Shown here in pieces: positions 1 to 11,574 of a DNA stretch of 64,000 bases. Both the position numbers and the translations under genes were made by a program. Source of the DNA: Falciphora oryzae (taxonomy: Eukaryota > Ascomycota > Sordariomycetes > Magnaporthales > Magnaporthaceae); NCBI GenBank assembly GCA_000733355.1, contig JNVV01000010.1, positions 786,324 through 850,323 on the forward strand, read 5' to 3'. Position 1 is the stretch's first letter. Each line of letters begins with the position of its first letter. The notes beneath the pieces were generated by a model that saw only the letters and a list, made by a program, of their open reading frames with translations, ran no database searches and was not told the origin of the DNA.

Positions 1-434
1 TGGTAGGCTGTTTCCGTGAGTGATGAATACGTATGTGGCCTGCCTTGACAAGACAAGGATCGAGTAGAACCATCTGCAAACACGTGTGTAAGAAGAGCGG
101 AAAACCTCGAAAATAAACAGAGCAGCTTGGGCTTTGGATGACCTCAGTTTCAATTGGACCCGCCGATTGGTCAGTTGCTCTCCAGCGGGGCCCAGAATTC
201 GGCTAAAGCTTGGGCCACATTCGAGGTTTCCCGGGCCAGCGAAAACTCCCGGGACAACGTCGAACATTTTTACCTGCGTAAATTATCGCACGACGAAACC
301 CTCCACTCCCACGATCGACTAATCCGACCCGACCGCGACCCGACGACGGCAGCCACGCACTCCCCGGGCCGCCCCCATCTGCTCCCGGACGCTTACTATC
401 CGGCAGAGGAAGAAAAAAATCCAGACAGCCAAAG
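1..434. other. 5' flank of ATP synthase subunit g gene
   Basis: No coding segment is recognisable here. The stretch must hold the promoter and 5' leader of the subunit g gene that starts at 435. The last 150 bases are C-rich and end in an A-rich run (gaagaaaaaaat) about 20 bases before the start codon, as is common for highly expressed fungal genes. The long reverse-strand ORF that overlaps it is a shadow of the repetitive coding region downstream. Confidence 0.5.
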
Positions 435-1449
435 ATGTCCGCGCTAATCGCCCGCCAGTTGGCGCTGCGCCGCTCCGCCAACTTCGCCTCGTCGATGAGG
501 ACCACCGTGGCCCGCCGGTTCGAGTCGACCGCCACCAACAAGGCCGCTGAGGGCGCCAAGGAGACCGCCTCCAAGGCTGCCGAGGCTGCTAAGCAGGCGG
601 CCTCCAAGACTGCGGAGGCTTCGAAGGAGACAGCCTCCAAGACTGCTGAGGCTACCAAGGAGACTACTTCCAAAGCGGCTGAGGCTGCGAAGGACACGGC
701 TTCCAAGGCTGCTGAGAACGCCAAGGAGACCGCCGCTAAGGCTGCCGAGGCTGCAAAGGAGACTGCCTCCAAGGCCGCTGAGGCTGCGAAGGAGACCGCC
801 GCCAGGGCCGCCGAGGGCCTCACCCGTGTCACATCCGCTGCCGCCCCGGCCCTCATGGGTGCTGCCAAGGGCGCCTCGGAAGCTCTCGGCAAGGTCGGCG
901 GCCGGACAGGGAGGTTTATCAAGTTCGTTGAGGGTGTGTATTGTGACTCTCTCACTTACAACTCGGGAAATATCTTTTGAGGCTGACTTTGTGCGCTTTT
1001 GTGTGCCATCATCTTGACAGCCCAGATTCCCCGCGCTGTGTACTACTCGCGCGTTGGCCTTGAGCTTGGCAAGATCGTGTTCCGCAACCAGCAGATGACC
1101 CCTCCGTAAGTCGTCTGGAACCGCTGTGCGTCCGGCCAATCCTTGTTCAGCAGGCTGACCCACGTCCCCATGCGCGGGGAAACGAATCGACAGCTCGGCA
1201 GCCACGTTCCAGACCTACTTCCAGAACGCGTGGAAGTCGCTTCAGGCCCCCGGGGCCCTGATGAAGACCATCAGCGCCCGGGTCCCGCCCTCGAACCCCA
1301 TGCAGGCTGTGCGCAGTCTGTCCAACGCACAACTGGCTGCTGGCGGTGTCCTCGCGGCCGAGCTGCTGGGTTTCTTCACCGTGGGCGAGATCATCGGCCG
1401 CTTTAAGCTGATCGGCTACCACGGAGATGCCCACGCGGCCCACCACTAA
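435..1449 (+). CDS. ATP20: Mitochondrial F1Fo-ATP synthase subunit g with N-terminal 11-mer repeat block
   Basis: Subunit g is a small membrane protein of the Fo dimerisation module in the inner mitochondrial membrane. Exons are 435-933, 1021-1105 and 1194-1449 (279 aa); both introns have GT..AG ends and all three phases join cleanly. Residues 1-30 look like a matrix-targeting presequence (Arg-rich, no acidic residue before ARRFE). Residues 36-134 are nine tandem 11-residue units of the type KAAEAAKETAS. The conserved body follows: GKVGGRTGRF, AVYYSRVGLELGKIVF, QQMTPPSAATFQTYFQN, then a C-terminal membrane helix around AAELLGFFTVGEIIGRF, which contains the small-residue-rich GxxxG-like face expected of this subunit. 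The family is normally much shorter; the extra length is all in the repeat block. Identification is by conserved motifs and gene structure. Confidence 0.9.
540..836 (+). repeat. Nine tandem 33-bp coding repeats (11-residue units)
   Basis: The first exon of the subunit g gene holds nine consecutive in-frame 33-bp units encoding residues 36-134. Unit starts are at residues 36, 47, 58, 69, 80, 91, 102, 113 and 124. The consensus is K-A/T-A-E-A-x-K-E-T-A-S; the last unit (RAAEGLTRVTS) merges into the normal subunit g sequence. The composition (Ala, Lys, Glu, Thr, Ser) and 11-residue period resemble group 3 LEA (LEA_4) repeats and other amphipathic 11-mer helices. Confidence 0.92.
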
Positions 1450-3744
1450 AAGAATTATATATAAAGCAAAATCGGCGGCGCCCCTGCTGCCCTGCCTCTC
1501 TTCTTGGTGGCTGAGGAGAGAGGACGTCCTGGAGGCCAAACCCCGTCTCCTTGTGGCCGCCATCATCAGCACATCAGAGGCGTCTGGTTGAGACGCCAAA
1601 AACGGGTGACAAGACTGGAAGGCCTGGGGTGTGAATGCAGGCGGCTTTGGTACATATCAAATGAACTAAGCCACCTGGTGTTTTCTTTTATTCCCGCACA
1701 CACAGAGCCTTCTTTCTTCTGGGGGCGGCTTGGACGGAGAGACGGACGAAATGAGAGCGGGAACGCTCCGGTGCGTCGCATCGACCGGCCTGTGCCTTTG
1801 TATCCTTTACATCTTGCCCAGGTGCCACCCTACCTCGGCGGATCCCTTCAATTTTCCTTTGTTATTCGTTGCGAAAAAAAGAAAAAGGGCATGTACGACC
1901 AGATAGAGCTGCATATGGATGGATGGTGGTGGTGGGGTTTACGGAGGGTGATGAAGAGCGAGGACGGCGGAGTCAGTGACCTAGACTAAAGACTAATGAA
2001 GGGATTTTGCCTCAGGTGCTCAGCTGCCAACCCACGACGCTATTCTTTTTGTGTGACCACGGATATCTCTAGGTCCATGGGCGGATAGGTAGCCGGGTGG
2101 ACTTGCTCAAACTGCCTCCCGGAGGTACTTTCTGCGGGCTGGATTCGGGCTGCTTCCCCTCTTTGAGGCGCTGTCCACTCAACGGCATTGGTCTACCTAG
2201 GTAGTATCCAACAGCCGGGAGATTTGCTCCTGGCTGCTCCTTGCAGGTCCTGAAGTATCAGAGCTAGCACCCGCCATAAGCGCGATGGAGGGCAGCGATC
2301 CAAGACGTATGGCACTTGCTTTTTTTTTTTTTGTCCTTCCTTTCTGTTTCCCCTCGCCCGCCGATGTATTCCCCTTGTCCCGGTACTCTGCATACCCCAT
2401 CCCCATTTCACTCACACAGGGCTCCTAACAGAAAAGGGTCGAGTGCATGATTTGGGGTTGCAATTGGTGCTCTCGGCTACAAAAGAACAAAGGGGTGTGT
2501 GTGCTCCTCGGCTAGAGCGGCGCTCTCGAGACGTAAGCGAACGTCACGCATAGGGAGGCAAGGGATGAGACGGGCAGCATCAATCAGTCAAGACGCTCAT
2601 GGTGGATATGTGTGTGTGTGTGTGTCTTACCGGTCTGCCGGCCTATGCACTGAAATGGTAGGTATTGCCTCTAGCTCTCAGGTCTCAATGTGAGGGAGTC
2701 GAAAGTGGGCGGGTTAGGTAGGTGGGCGGGCAGCGGGGAGAGAATACAGGAGATGGGGTTTGGGTCAACGTGGGCAAATTAGTCGCGAAGGGCGCGCGCT
2801 TCTTCCTTGGGCAGTCCGCCCACTCCCCTCATAAGGGGGTGGTGTCCCTAGTAACGGAGCCGGCGAGCGGGTGAGTTTTGTAAATGGATGGTGGTGATCT
2901 CGAGGCCCGCGATTTCAGGGATAGTTAGGCCAGGTGGCGAATCGCAGTCAGGAGAGAGCAATCTCCGCCTTACATGGAGGCAGGGAGAGTCCCCTCGGGT
3001 TACCCAATGGGGCGTGGCCGGATCAAAAAAAAAAAAACGAGCTCCAGATATGCAGTTGCCCTATTCTACCTCTCCTGTTCGGCCCTTCTAATTTTCCTTC
3101 TTTCCTCCAGCTCGGAGACCACTGACCAGCTACCAAGGTAGGTAGCCAAATCAAAGAAACACGGTCGAGGGCCACGACCCATCAGCACGTCCACACGGTC
3201 GATGAACGCGGTCCTCAAGAACAACAAACACCCAAAAAGGAGACTGCGTGTGTGTATGTGTGGGAACGAGGCCCGTCATGCCACCTCATCGACTTGTGGG
3301 GGGAAGGACGGAGGGAGCGGCCGCATCGACGGCCCATCTGTGTGCTACCGCGTGGGCATGGAGGCGAATAATCCAGTCTCCGCTGCCCGCGTCAACACAT
3401 AAGAGCGGCGGACCCGCGCATCTGCGCCCTTGCTACCTACCTACCTTCCCATGCTTGTCTCGGTCGCGAAAAGCGGCCGCTTCTGAACCGGCGGCCGGGT
3501 GCAGCGGTTGCCTGCCTGACCGTGTGTTGGATCCGAGGAGCCCCTTTTCTTTTGCGACCCCTATCACACCACTGTCTTTTTTTTTTTTTTTCCCACTTCC
3601 TGCTGATCAAGAGCACCATCATCAACATGAACAATATATCGAACCGCAAGATGGAGAGGGGCGTCATCTTTTGCTTTGTGGCAACAGGAACTTGTCTTGT
3701 CTACCAGCCACTTGCCTGCAGCAAGAGTCCGCGTGAGTGCCACC

Positions 3745-3775
<31 letters not shown>

Positions 3776-4984
3776 GGGCTTCTCTCATCACGGGGTGGGT
3801 GGAGAGGCTTTTCAACGGTTGCAGCCACGCATGAAAACCTCGGCCGCACATGGGCGACTGCGACTCCAGCCTGCCGCTGCTCGTACCAAACTTCAAGCTA
3901 AGCAAGCGGGTGGCCCTGTTGGGATAACCTCTGTCCCTCCCTTGGCTCATGCAGAGGCGACCTTCTAGTCGCGCGGGCTGCCTTGGGCAGTCCCGGAGGG
4001 TTGCTCCGACTAGTCGCCAGGAGAAACAGAAGCAGTAAACATGTATCCACACGGTGAAGCATATCGCATGAACAGCCACGCCCCTCCAAGCCAGGCCTTG
4101 CCACGCTGTCAGTTCCCGCCATGCAACTTCATCTCCCCGATCCAACCTCGGTCTGTTGGCACCGTCTGTTGGCAGTGGAGCTCGGCCGTTTATGCGGCCG
4201 ACTCTGGCGACCGGTACAGGGCTGTCTGTCGGCTCGGTGCCATCGGTGTTGATGCTGGCCACGCCATTTGCTGGCGGGGAAACTCGGTTGTTGAGTTGCT
4301 CCTATTGGTGGTGCCTGGGAACGAGGCGGGAAACGGAAGAGGAGCCGAAAAATGTCGATTTTGGGCTTCGAGCATTATGCTGCGGATGCACCGTCGTCAT
4401 TTTCTTTCTGGCAGTTGCCCTATTTTGCCCAGCTTCTTGTCCAGTCAAGCATCGCCAGACAAACTCCGCAGCCGGTAAGGAGAGAAAAAGCAAGACGAAC
4501 AAAAGTGTGAAGAAGGCTTCTCCAACTGCTTCGCCCCGACGTCGGCGAGAGGGGAAAAAAAAAAAAAAAAAAAAGAACAGTGTGAAGGAATAAAGCAGCA
4601 AAGATAAGAGAGTGAAGGAAACGCTCGATAAAGAAGAAATGGTGGAAATGGCACGATTACATATCGTCTTGTTAATAGCCAAGAAGTCGACAAGGCCCGT
4701 CGCCAAGGGACAGAAACTTAACGCCCAATAGTATATATAGAGTGGCTTGTAAATTTGAATGCATTCTGGCTTCATCCGAAAACAGTGGCCGGATAGCGAC
4801 CTCGGCCGAAAGCCATCCACCCAACAAGGGATGGCTTCCGAGGTAGGTGGTAGTTACAGGGTTGGGTATGAGGATACAGCCGAGAGGACAACTCGCGTTC
4901 GCTCATCGAGAGGACGTAGAGTGTGAAATAGATGAAGGGCGGGGATGGACTGGCTCCGATATGCTCGTGGACTGTGTTGTATTT
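1450..4984. other. Gene-free stretch between ATP20 and the methyltransferase gene
   Basis: About 3.5 kb with no recognisable gene on either strand. It contains the 3' regions of two convergent genes, several homopolymer runs (T-run near 2318, A-runs near 3026, 3745 and 4555, T-run near 3573), a GT-rich microsatellite near 2608-2624, and five copies of the GGTAGGTA/TACCTACC motif (near 2193, 2714, 3135, 3433 and 4841). Short ORFs here have poor composition and no recognised motif. Confidence 0.5.
3745..3770 (+). repeat. A26 homopolymer tract
   Basis: A run of 26 A residues in non-coding DNA. It could be a slippage-prone microsatellite or the trace of an old retroposed poly(A) tail; no target-site duplication or element body is evident beside it. 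Confidence 0.9.
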
Positions 4985-6390
4985 TCAGTCTTGTGGAGGT
5001 ACTCTTGCGGTCCATATGTAACTGCACATAGAATCGTTAGTTCACGAGTCGACCGGAAAGTTGACGGGTGAGAATAGGGAAAAGAGATACTCACAGGATG
5101 CAGTATAAGCCATTGGTCCACAAGTGCGACCGTAACTCATCTTGCGCATCATCGTCTAGATCCTCGACGTAGCTGTGTTCCCTCCCCCCGACGCGTGTAA
5201 GTGGGCCCAGGGCCATTGAGTAGAAACTTTGCATCAAGGCAATCTGGAACCATCGGCCGACTTCGCGCCCAAACTGGTCGTCGGGCCAGTGGCTGACGGG
5301 CATCATGATGGCATCCTCCTTGATATCAACAAATCCTGCGGAGTGAAGGGCAGCACGCGTCCCTGGCGGGTCTGGACGTAACGACGTCCCGTACCGTTCC
5401 ATGCATTCGTGAATCTCATCGTTCCATCGTTTTAACGCCGGCCCGAGCGGATAGTTATCATTCCGAAAGGTCCAGTCCAGCTCCATGTGCTCAAAAACGC
5501 CAGTTCCGGGTTTCAAATGACTGTGGTGACCGTGTTTAGTATACTTGACGTTTTTAGGCGTGGGAAGACGGGGAAGCACCTACGCTGCGACGTGACTGTA
5601 CATTGCCGGCCATGATCGTATGGCGCCTCTCATTAGCCGACAGTGGATGTAGTCATACGGCGCGTGGGCCGCCAGGTTGCCCGTCCAGGGCTCCTCGACA
5701 TTGGCGCGTTCGAAGCGGACAGTATATGGAATGCTGAAAATCGCATGGTGGCACCGGTTAGTTGCCACAGCCTCCCACGAAAGGAGAGAGGCCCAGAGTG
5801 GAAGCCTTTCCAGGTTGCCTACCTTTTTGGTTGGTTCATCTGCACGTCGACGCCGACGAGGAGGCAGCCGTCCTTGGGGCTGCAGGGATTCCGTTAGCCT
5901 TGAGCCGCCAGGCGTTTTGATGCGTGCGGCCGTCGTATCTGCGGCGACCAAGTTGAGACTTACCCTACTTGTTTGGCCAGCTGCATGAGCCACATGCCTG
6001 ACCCACACCCAATGTCCAGGACATGTGTACCTTCGTGCACGCGGGTCTCAGGGGCACGTCGGCCCCGGAGCGCAATGCCAAAGAGATGGTAGAGCATGTC
6101 TAACCTGTCCAGCTCTCTCTACGAAATTTGGAAGCGGTTAGCGGCAATCTCGATTCCGAGGCCGTGGCTTGAGTTCACTCACCTTGTCTGCCGGCAAGAG
6201 GTAGCTTGGAACAGGATGCACCTGCCATAGCCTACCCAGATGGAAGACTAAGTTCTCTGTCGGCGCTTTGTCAGTGGCAGATCTAGGTACGCCTTGTTAG
6301 CCACACCACACGGGACTTTCTCATCTCGACAGCGATCTGGGTTTCCAAGAACTAACTGCTGATCCTGATCCGGAGCTGCTGGGTGCCCAT
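4985..6390 (-). CDS. SAM-dependent methyltransferase, LaeA/UMTA-like
   Basis: This is a class I methyltransferase of the large fungal LaeA/UMTA/TdiE group. Seven exons on the minus strand join in phase: 6390-6357, 6256-6183, 6118-5964, 5879-5823, 5733-5584, 5520-5095, 5021-4985 (310 aa). Motif I is VLDIGCGSGMWLMQLA, followed by GVDVQMNQP, the YDYIHCRLMRGAIRSWP segment, GTGVFEHMELDW, and the C-terminal REVGRWFQIALMQSFYSMALGPLTRV. The last exon has only 12 codons but restores the family's C-terminal aromatic tail (LYIWTAR). Members act in secondary-metabolism control or modify small molecules; the substrate cannot be read from sequence. The N-terminus is short for the family and exon 1 is the weakest part: the alternative ATG at 6418 does not splice in frame with the donor used. 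No biosynthetic cluster genes lie beside it. Confidence 0.85.
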
Positions 6391-8440
6391 TATGGGTCTC
6401 GTCCGTGGCCTCGGCCATCACGCCCCAGGCTTGTCGGGTGTGCTAGAGAACACTGAATAAAAAGAGGATCGATAGGAAGATATATAAAGCTAGAAACAGG
6501 AGGCCCATGCAAGGTCGGGTTAGTGTGTCCACACATGGAGAAAGCGAGGGCGTTGGTGTCTCTCAAGAGCTCCGGGTAATTGCCAGACGTTGAGTGCGCA
6601 GATACGCCCTTGTCGTGTGAGTCTAGGGCCGGAACTGTTGTTGACCTTTGGCGGGGGCGTGATTCCAGGGGTGTACAACGTACCGAGCAACTGCTGAGAC
6701 AATCAAGTATATAATATGCCCAACGAAGGAGAGAAGAAGGCAGTGAGAGACTCTGATGCACCAAGGTAGCGGGCGACTGCAAGGCCTGTAGTGGCAGATC
6801 ACACCAAGGTTGCCCGCACGTCCCCTGGCGCCGCCGATATGTTCAACGACAGAGTTGATGAGACACCAAAGAGGCCCAAGGTTATTCCCGCTACCCTGGC
6901 CCTTGCGCCCGGGGAGGCCTCCGTCCGTCTGTTCGGGCACGGACAGCGGGACCGTCGAGGGAACGAAGGGCTGGTGCCTACGCTGCTAACGTAAGAATGG
7001 CTGAGCAAGGGCGAAACCAAGTCTATGTGCCGGGGCGCATGCGTCGACGAGAACGTATGCGTGTGCGTGCGTGCAGCGGCAGGTGTCTTTGGCAGCCCTG
7101 ACGCCCCGGCGAAAAAGGGTGAGCAGGCCGGGAAGGAAGACGGGAGGAATTTGCCGTAGTTCGGTGCTTCGTATGTGGCAGTGGAAGGCGGGCGGTGCTG
7201 TGATCAGGGGCTGTCGTCGAGGACCCGGGAGGGCGGGATGCCGCCTTGCTAAATACCCGAGCGCCGTTGAGAGCTGTGCGATGCCAGCGCCCGGCTCATG
7301 CTCTATTTGTCTTAATTTTTATTTTTGGGGGGGAGCCAGGGCCAGCGCGGTGGACCTCTGGGCGGCCCAGTAAACAGCCTACTGAAGTACTGTAGGTCAG
7401 GAGCATATGCCGGGTTAGGTTGACGCCCCTGCAGCCACGTCCCAGACGGCTGGCCTTGTGGTGGTGTCGTGTCGGTGTGTTTTGCTTTTTTCTTTTCTTT
7501 TTTTCCCTTTTTTTTCTTTCCCCTTTATCCCTTGGTATTCGGTTTTTGTTATTAGCTCCGTCTCTTGGGCGGCACCCCCACAAGAAGAGAGTGAGAGCGA
7601 GGAAAAGAGCGTGCAGAGGGTGTGGGAAGGAAAGCACAGATAAAAAAAAGCCCGGGGTATACGGTTGTTGGTCCGCTCGCTGGTTACGCTGGGGCAGGAT
7701 TTTCTTCAAAAGGGGAGCAACGCGAGACCGGTCGGTCAGACGAGACGGAGCAACCTGGAAGGGAGGCAACGTCCAGGTGGAAAGCAACATGCATCGAATA
7801 ACCTCTCAATCAAGCCAACCCTGCAAGGCAGCGCCACGCAGGTTGGCTCTGCTGCTTCGAGGAATGGAAACCACCAACTGTGGCCCTTCCTTCTTGGACG
7901 GCTTCCTCGTCGCTTCCTCCAGCGGCAGCACCCACCCTCACACCCCCCCGGGCGCCTGCCTCCTGCGTGCCTGCCACTGGGCTTTGCCCCTCCATTCGCT
8001 CCCCGACTCGACGTCCCTCGAATTGGATGCTACACTCCCGTCGGGAGGGTGGGCCCTGGGAGCGGGCCTCTTGCGCTGTTTCGGTACAAATCGGTACATG
8101 GCAGGGGTGCCATGGTTGGACGCGGCGGGAGGCACCACCACCCGCGCAAACGATTGATGGGAGCGAGAAGAGACAGGCACAGCAGGCACGCCCACCGCAC
8201 AGCCCAGGACCGGGGGCCCGTCTCCACATTCCGCCTACCCTACCTGCCAGGGAGACCCGGCCGTGCGTTCTGCGGATAGGCAATGGAAGCCGCCGCACCC
8301 CTCCCCCCTCCCCGCCTCCGTCGGTCTGGTCTGCTGTGTTGCTTGCTGTGTGTGCTTGGTTCGTTGGGGCTTCCTGGGCGGGCTTGGGTGGTGGGTGGTG
8401 GGTTGTGGGTGGCTCGAGCGGCGGCCTGATGACGCTGCGG

Positions 8441-8466
8441 CTGCTGCTGCTGCTGCTGCTGCTGCT
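8441..8466 (+). repeat. (CTG)n trinucleotide microsatellite
   Basis: Uninterrupted CTG repeats, followed after a short interruption (cagtcg) by three more CTG units. It lies in non-coding DNA; overlapping ORFs read as poly-Leu or poly-Ser and show no other coding feature. Confidence 0.9.
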
Positions 8467-11400
8467 CAGTCGCTGCTGCTGATTCCAATGGAAAACGTCG
8501 CAGAAAACTCTCCTCGCAACAAGACGACAGCAACGGCATTCGTAGATGTATCCTGCCATCCACCTCCACTCCATCAGTTCGAAGCCCGCCCGCCCGCTCC
8601 GTTCCTGTTTGTTGCCGACCCGCTCCTGGGCTTGTGATGGATGGATAGCCCACCACGCCGACTTGTTTCGGTGGGCGGAGGGGTGAGGAGCCCCTCCTCC
8701 GATGCATCCCCGTCATTGCTGCATGCACGGATACATGAAAAACACGGTCCTTGCTTGCAGCCCTGACAAGAGGCATTTCCCGAGCAATCCCTGCTCGTTC
8801 TTGACGCGCCGCCCGATCTGCCCGCCGAATGAGCTTTGCCGTCGGGGTGCAAATCAGTGGTACAGCCGAGAAAGAAAAAAAAAGGCCGGGCTGGGAGGAC
8901 CGAGTCTGACCCACCCCCAGCCATGATGTCGTGACGGTTCCTCCTCTATCAAGATTGCATTCTTCTCCGGCGCCCCCCTTTTTTTTTTCTTCTGTTGGCG
9001 GCTGCAGCCGGCGGCTTCTTTGTGGAGCGATCACCAGGTCAATCCTCCAACGAGCACCATCGCACCCTTGTGAGAATGATGGTCTAGGTACCCCCTGCCA
9101 CAGCAATGCCCCGAAACTCTGGTCTCCAGCCGGGTTGATGCCAGCACGGCGTTGCCGCTTCGGTTGTGGCCAAGAGGATAGGACCAGACTCGCGGGAAGG
9201 AGGGAAATAATGGTCATTTTTTGTGGGAAAGCAAATGGCGGAAAAGAAGGTGGGAAACAGCCAAAGGTTTGCCATCAGCCAACCCCCTGGGATTTACCTA
9301 CCTAGCCATCTGCGCATGACGATGGTGTCGAGCAGAGTGCTGGCCTCAACTCCACACCCATACTAACCGGTGGCGTCCTGGTCTAACGCGAGGGGAGAAA
9401 CCCAAACAGGCCGCAGCCCAGACAGCCGTCGCCAAACTCAAGCCCCGTGCAATGTTTGTTTTCGGCGCGCCTGTGTTGACGTCGGATTACGTTGGGCGTT
9501 CCTCCCCTGTTCCGCAACCTTACTATGTGCAGGTTTCCTTCCTACCTTACCCACACACACACCACCATCATGGCCAAGCTGAACATCCATGATGACGGCC
9601 TTGCCGCACTCTGGTGGGCATCAAGAGATGACTGCAGACCAACAGATACTTTTTTTTTTCTTTTCTTTCTGGTTGATAACCTACCTACGTAAGACCTACA
9701 TAGTACCATGCTGTCTCCCTGCCTGGGTAGGCGTGGTAAGCAAACCATTCTCCTCTCCTTTCCCTCTCTTTTTGTTTTTCCGCTCCTCATTTCCCCCATG
9801 GCCACAGCGCGCGGTGCCAAGGGTACGAGGCTGCATGGGCTCCTGCGCGGTTCTTGTGCTCTTGCGCCAAGCAACCAACAGCCTCTGCAAGATGCAACGC
9901 TACTCGCTGCCTACATTCGCTCTCGTCACCACCTGATGCATGGAGTTCCCAATCCGCACGTCCCGAACCTCTTCCTCTCCCTTTCCCCTCTCTCCTCTCA
10001 CGAAGCGCCATGCGTGCTCTTTGCTTTTTATTATGCACGCACAAGATGCCATGGCTTGCTAACCTGGTTCTAGGCCTTTGCCATTATGCCTCAATCACCC
10101 GATATTCCGCCTTAGCCCGGGACGTTTAGCAAATGCTCTCCCACAACCCCCCGCCTCGTGGTCCTCACATGACCATCTCGCCCGTTTTATTCAAGTGATG
10201 TGATTCGTGTGCTCGTCTATATGCGTTGTCAATCACTTCACCACTCCGTTTTGCCTCGTCCTGCTCGGCGCCAGGGCAAACCGCCGACAAGCCTGCAATC
10301 CTGGGAGGACATGTTGGTCAAACACCACGATCCCCTGTTGGTGATAATCGGCAAAATAGCGCATGTCCGCCAATAGCCTTCCTGGGACGCAAACGCCACC
10401 AAAACAAGCCATGCTGTGATAACAGGCTTGGATACGCCAGCAGCCCCAGCCGCAGCCCTCACTCCGCCTCCTCGGACCACTAGGCCGACCCGAGACGCTG
10501 TCATCGGCAAGCCTGCTCGACACCTGTCGAGGCATCCACTCCTATCACGGCCGTCGACGAGGGCCAAGATAACGCTCGCTCCTCCACATGTGGTAGTCCG
10601 AGCTGAAAATCGCCAACAGAGCCTTCGGGTCGCATAGCAGGCGGTCTAATGGTGACGACGCGGTGCCGTGCCGGCACCCCTCCAAGTGCGCCCAAGTCCT
10701 GCTAGGCCAAACGCGGAAGACTATGCATACCCAGAGCCCAGCCCTCCTGCCAATAGTCTCGCACCACCACCGCAAACCCGACATCTTGGGTCCCCCAGAG
10801 CTCATGTCGGTCCGAACCAGGCGCCAGCAGAGGTACTTTTGGTACCTGCCCTCGGCTGCTCACCATTGGTTGGCCAACACATACCAAGCGGACGCTAGTC
10901 GGCCATCACAACGCAGGGATTCGGCCGTCTGCCTGCCTGCTTGTTTGCCTGCCAGACTGGCGAGGGTTGCCGGCCGGCGGACATGGGCTCCCGGCGGTGT
11001 GGTAGGCCGGCAAGGGAGGGATAATGTCTTGTGAGTGTGAATGTCTGTGTGTCTGCGTATCTTGGTTTCGCGAAGCTGTCCCCGTTTTGTGTGTTCATGT
11101 TGGTGGAAATCATGTTCAGGCGGTCAGCCTAGCGCTTAGCTGGATGGTGGGTGATGCTGACTTGTTGCAACCACAACCCATTTATTTTTCTACGGCTCCG
11201 TAAAAGCCCAGCATCCGTTCCCCATCCCCCCGCCATTGGCCCGACCCAGCCGAGCGAGGGAGCCCACCGCCTCCGAATCAGCAAAAGACGATCCATCTAT
11301 CGAAATCTCGCCCTTGACGAGCTGCATTCCACTCCCGGCGGCACTGCAAGGGAGGCTGGGCAGAGGAGAAAGTAAGCAGCAGGCAGCAAGGGCTGTGTTT

Positions 11401-11552
11401 GTCGTTTGCCGAGGATGGCTAGACGCCGACCCACGCGCTGTTATGTCTCGGCTTGTTTTTTTTCTTCTGTTGTAACAAGCAAACCAAACTGGTGGGCTCA
11501 TTCGCAGCGAAGAAAGAAAAGTCTGACCGTCATTCGGCTGGCCCACAGAGAG

Positions 11553-11574
11553 AAAAAAAAAAAAAAAAAAAAAA
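11553..11574 (+). repeat. A22 homopolymer tract
   Basis: A run of 22 A residues in the gene-free stretch upstream of the methyltransferase gene. Confidence 0.9.

Noticed and set aside
203..1205. Two long reverse-strand ORFs (250 and 253 codons) opposite ATP20
   Set aside because: They are antisense reads of the 33-bp repeat block. Their own sequences are repetitive Ser/Ala/Leu/Gly strings with no domain, while the plus frame is a clear subunit g with intact introns.
3564..4262. 232-codon reverse-strand ORF
   Set aside because: It reads through poly(A)/poly(T) tracts as poly-Phe and poly-Lys and has no recognisable domain; probably chance.
7420..8280. Overlapping ORFs of 200-245 codons, plus strand, in the gene-free stretch
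   Set aside because: They run through T-rich low-complexity DNA and a CTG microsatellite, overlap each other in several frames, and show no motif, exon chain or sensible start context.
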